Positions 61,705 to 64,000 of a stretch of DNA of 64,000 nt are shown in pieces. A program made the translations under genes and the position numbers. The first letter of the stretch is position 1; each line of letters opens with the position of its first letter. The notes below the pieces were generated by a model, which was given only the letters and a program-made list of their open reading frames with translations, was not told the DNA's origin and ran no database searches. The stretch is from assembly GCA_963717455.1 (NCBI GenBank), contig OY970336.1, positions 4,960,001-5,024,000 of the forward strand, in the 5' to 3' direction. Origin of the DNA: Bog-473 sp963717455. Lineage in GTDB: Bacteria > Actinomycetota > Acidimicrobiia > Acidimicrobiales > RAAP-2.

Positions 61705-62601
61705 TCAATCGCTTCTGTCTTGCGACGCCACACCATTGAGGGTCACGACATCGAGTTCAGCGATCCGATCCGCATCTGCTGTCACGGTGATGGAAGCAAT
61801 CCTGTCGTCGACGACCTTGAACTCAATGACGCTTCGGATGTTGCCACCGGGTGCCCAGGCCAGCGCCGCCAGGCCGTTCGCAAGGACAAGACGCGCTCCC
61901 CGTGCTCCCCCGCTCAGAGCTGACGCGACATCCTTCGCTCCCCGGGTCTTCGGCCGCGATCCCATACGCAGCGCGGCGTGGTCGGGCTCAAACACCACAT
62001 CCGGATGAAGTAGACCGACCAAGGCCTCAAAGTCCCCCTCCCGTGCTGCTCGAAGAAATGCCTCGACGAGAGCCCGTTGTTGCACCAAGTCGACGCTCCC
62101 GAACTCCGGTGCACCTTGTACCCGACGGCGGGCCCGGCTGGCCAGTTGCCTCGCGGCCTGTGGTGAACGCCCGACGACTTCGCCAATCGTGTCAAACGGC
62201 ACCGCGAAGACGTCGTGAAGGACGAACGCAACCCGCTCATCCGGTGCCAAGGAATTGAGCACCACCAACAGCGCGGCACCGACCGACTCCGCCAAGAGCG
62301 CGGCCTCCGCAGGATCGTTTTCTGCCAAGGTGTCCTCGACGTCTGGGACGTCGATTCCCGGGGCGTGCTCCGGCCGCGCGCTACGGGACCTCAGGCGGTC
62401 AAGACACACCCTTGCCGTCACCGTGGTGAGCCACCCGGACAAGTTCTCGACGACATCTCGATCGGCACGCATGGCCTTGAGCCACGCCTCCTGGACGGCG
62501 TCCTCGGCCTCGGCTCGAGATCCGAGCATCCGATAGGCCATGCCCTCCAGACGCGTGCGGTTGGCTTGGAACTGACCAGCAACCCACTCAATCTCTTCCA
62601 T
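61705..62601 (-). CDS. ECF sigma factor with SnoaL-like C-terminal domain (SigJ/ECF41-like)
   Basis: Alternative sigma factor (298 aa). Region 2 is AYRMLGSRAEAEDAVQEAWL and LSGWLTTVTARVCLDRLRSR. Region 4 is LAPDERVAFVLHDVFAVPFD and VVGRSPQAARQLASRARRRV. From about residue 170 a SnoaL/NTF2-like domain follows (FLRAAREGDFEALVGLLHPD; IEFKVVDDRIASITVTADAD). In ECF41/SigJ-type factors this domain takes the place of an anti-sigma factor and tunes activity; no anti-sigma gene is nearby. It follows the VOC gene by 53 bp and has GAGG at good distance. Confidence 0.94.
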   Translation of the reverse strand: MEEIEWVAGQFQANRTRLEGMAYRMLGSRAEAEDAVQEAWLKAMRADRDVVENLSGWLTTVTARVCLDRLRSRSARPEHAPGIDVPDVEDTLAENDPAEAALLAESVGAALLVVLNSLAPDERVAFVLHDVFAVPFDTIGEVVGRSPQAARQLASRARRRVQGAPEFGSVDLVQQRALVEAFLRAAREGDFEALVGLLHPDVVFEPDHAALRMGSRPKTRGAKDVASALSGGARGARLVLANGLAALAWAPGGNIRSVIEFKVVDDRIASITVTADADRIAELDVVTLNGVASQDRSD

Positions 62602-62654
62602 CGCTCATCCTCGGCTCGCGGGGCGACCTATGGCCGCTTGTCCATCGGACCCCA

Positions 62655-62999
62655 TCATGGTGTGTGCATGATGCCGATCATGTTGCCGTCAGCATCCTTG
62701 ACAGAGGCGATCAGCTTGCCCTGTCCCACGTCCCTGGGTTCTTGGACGCCTTCCGCTCCGGCTTCGATGAGCAGATCGTATGTCGCTTTGATGTCCGCAA
62801 CCTCGGCATATGGGACGGGCCCGGTCATGCCCTGGCTGTGGCCGTTGGGGTCGAGGCCGATCTCGCTGCCGTCGGTTCGGAAGCCGACGTAGTAGGGAGC
62901 ATCCACATAGGGTTTGGTTCCCAGCACGATCCCGAGCAGTGACTTGGTCTGCTCGACGTTCCGAACTGGGTAGATCAAGGTTCGGATCCCTTCGCTCAT
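62655..62999 (-). CDS. VOC/glyoxalase-like protein
   Basis: Single-domain glyoxalase-fold protein (114 aa). MSEGIRTLIYPVRNVEQTKS begins it and LIASVKDADGNMIGIMHTP ends it. The first metal ligand place lacks the usual His, so it may be a non-catalytic VOC protein. AAGGAG precedes the ATG at 62999. It is the first gene of the VOC-sigma-DUF1059 run and may be a target or a sensor partner of the sigma factor; that is a guess from order. Confidence 0.9.
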   Translation of the reverse strand: MSEGIRTLIYPVRNVEQTKSLLGIVLGTKPYVDAPYYVGFRTDGSEIGLDPNGHSQGMTGPVPYAEVADIKATYDLLIEAGAEGVQEPRDVGQGKLIASVKDADGNMIGIMHTP

Positions 63000-63322
63000 T
63001 GGCGCTCCTTCTGACGTATCGGAAATTCTCCGGTCACCTCTATGACGGATGTGCGGCCACGGATGTGACCGGCATCGAAGCGGACCTCGGCGGATGCTGA
63101 TGCGTTGGTCGAGGCGCATCACGGCTCGGTGCTGCACGAGGACGTCCACGAGAGGTCCATGGACATGTCCGTACCCCGTTCAGAGGCGTGACCCGAAATG
63201 GATCAGATCTCCTTGAGATCGTCGCCGTGACCCTGATTTCGGCGATCGAGCAGGGAATACGTCATCAGCGCCGGCCCCGACCTGCCCGAATGCGTTGACG
63301 CGAGTCGCGTCGGGCGCGCGGC
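63000..63322. other. 323-bp intergenic region
   Basis: No convincing gene in 323 bp between the start of the VOC gene and the stop of the pirin gene, both leftward. It should hold the promoter of the VOC-sigma operon. The only structure I see is the hairpin at 63297-63311, near the pirin stop. Confidence 0.4.
63297..63311 (-). terminator. hairpin after pirin gene
   Basis: GACGC and GCGTC form a 5-bp stem with a 5-base loop (the whole is a 15-base near-perfect palindrome), 11 bp after the pirin stop on the minus strand. There is no T-tract. It is a plausible but weak terminator. Confidence 0.35.
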
Positions 63323-64000
63323 TCAAATGCCCGTGTGCTCAGCGCGCACCGGATTGGGATCTGGCACGTGAGGCATCAGTGCATTCGGTGGGACCGTTCC
63401 GAGCCGACCTGCTTCGAAATCCTCGAGCGCCTGGACGATCTCGTCTCGGGTGTTCATGACGAACGGCCCGTAGTGCTCGACTGGCTCGCCGATCGGCTGG
63501 CCGCCGAGCACAAGAGCCTCGAGGTAGCGAGTGCGCGAGTCCTGAGCGTCATCGGCTCTGACGGCGATCCAGTCTCCCGGGCCGAACGACACCAGTTGAC
63601 CAGCCTGCACCGGACGGCCTTCGCTGCCGACCCGTCCGGACCCCGCCAGGACGTAGACCAGGGCGTTGAAACCGGGTTTCCAGGGGAGCTCAGCCAGTGC
63701 CCCCGGGGACACCGACACATGCATCAGGGCCATGGGCGTGTGAGTCGACCCGGGGCCACGATGGCCACCGACGTCCCCGGCGATGACCCGCAGGAGAGCA
63801 CCGCCGTCGCCGGAGGACAAGAGCACCACGTCTTGGGCCTCGAGCCCCTGATAGGCGGGTGAGATCATCTTGTCCCTGGCCGGCAGGTTCACCCAGAGCT
63901 GGATGCCGTGAAACAGGCCTCCGGAGACCACGAGCTCTTCGGGCGGAGTCTCGATATGCAGGATCCCGCCACCCGCGGTCATCCACTGCGTGGCGCCGTC
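63323..64000 (-). CDS. pirin-family protein, 5' end off window
   Basis: Bicupin of the pirin family (226 codons visible; the start lies beyond the right edge). The first visible residues, DGATQWMTAGGGILHIE, are the conserved metal-cupin motif, so some 90 N-terminal residues are missing. The second half has LQLWVNLPA-like text (here GIQLWVNLPARDKMISPAYQ) and ALVYVLAGSGRVGSEGRPVQ. The last 40 residues are Pro-rich. Pirins act as quercetinases or redox-sensing cofactors; which applies is not shown. An internal ATG at 63982 is not the start. Confidence 0.93.
   Translation of the reverse strand, partial: DGATQWMTAGGGILHIETPPEELVVSGGLFHGIQLWVNLPARDKMISPAYQGLEAQDVVLLSSGDGGALLRVIAGDVGGHRGPGSTHTPMALMHVSVSPGALAELPWKPGFNALVYVLAGSGRVGSEGRPVQAGQLVSFGPGDWIAVRADDAQDSRTRYLEALVLGGQPIGEPVEHYGPFVMNTRDEIVQALEDFEAGRLGTVPPNALMPHVPDPNPVRAEHTGI

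Overview
The window reads as a piece of a high-G+C actinobacterial chromosome (about two thirds G+C by eye, many GTG/TTG starts, frequent 4-bp GTGA/ATGA gene overlaps). The gene content fits a soil or water actinobacterium of the mycobacterial, Frankia or Acidimicrobiia sort: many paired acyl-CoA dehydrogenases, LLM-type flavin/F420 oxidoreductases, an NDMA-type alcohol dehydrogenase, several P450s and many SDRs. The exact lineage cannot be told from the sequence alone. I saw no rRNA, tRNA, CRISPR, transposase or phage gene.

Layout. 0-10 kb: a TetR gene cut by the left edge, then a leftward run (small orphan gene, Rieske oxygenase, AhpD-like protein, SDR, TauD-like dioxygenase, acyl-CoA ligase). 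Facing it across a 22-bp tandem repeat is a rightward run (ferredoxin reductase, SnoaL-like protein, acyl-CoA dehydrogenase pair). 10-28 kb: a hydroxyisobutyrate-dehydrogenase-like protein, CMD, LLM enzyme, P450, PPOX protein, aldehyde dehydrogenase, a second acyl-CoA dehydrogenase pair, a fused DUF35-thiolase coupled to a DapB-like reductase, a second LLM enzyme, an amidohydrolase, a single acyl-CoA dehydrogenase and two crotonases. 28-34 kb: TesB thioesterase, a two-subunit B12 mutase with isobutyryl-CoA-mutase-type residues, MarR regulator, crotonase, HAD phosphatase, esterase. 34-37 kb: an encapsulin nanocompartment with its EncFtn ferritin cargo, facing msrB-msrA. 37-45 kb: acyl-CoA ligase, third acyl-CoA dehydrogenase pair, aldehyde dehydrogenase, VOC protein, P450, SDR. 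45-59 kb: SDR, Baeyer-Villiger monooxygenase, amidohydrolase, VOC, SnoaL, TetR, alcohol dehydrogenase, P450, D-aminoacylase-type amidohydrolase, epoxide hydrolase, LLM enzyme, P450, and two gene relics. 59-64 kb: RibD-like reductase, nitronate monooxygenase, DUF1059, ECF sigma factor, VOC, and a pirin gene cut by the right edge.

Together the genes look like a catabolic island for a large, mostly reduced carbon skeleton (steroid, terpenoid or branched/alicyclic acid; the substrate is not shown). P450s, the Rieske system, the TauD-like enzyme and the BVMO would insert oxygen. Alcohol and aldehyde dehydrogenases would oxidise side chains to acids, and ligases would activate them. Three heteromeric-looking acyl-CoA dehydrogenase pairs, crotonases and the DUF35-aldolase fusion would shorten the chain, and the mutase and thioesterase would deal with branched acyl-CoAs.

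The points most worth a second look are a palindromic operator shared by three promoter regions around a TetR gene (46-58 kb), whose half-site recurs four times in the 22-bp repeat at 6.5 kb; short ORFs coupled to both genes at one of these operators; the DUF35-aldolase/DapB pair; a hyuB relic carrying a small insertion scar; and six genes broken by one-base indels, most of them in C/G-rich runs, which look more like sequence errors than decay.
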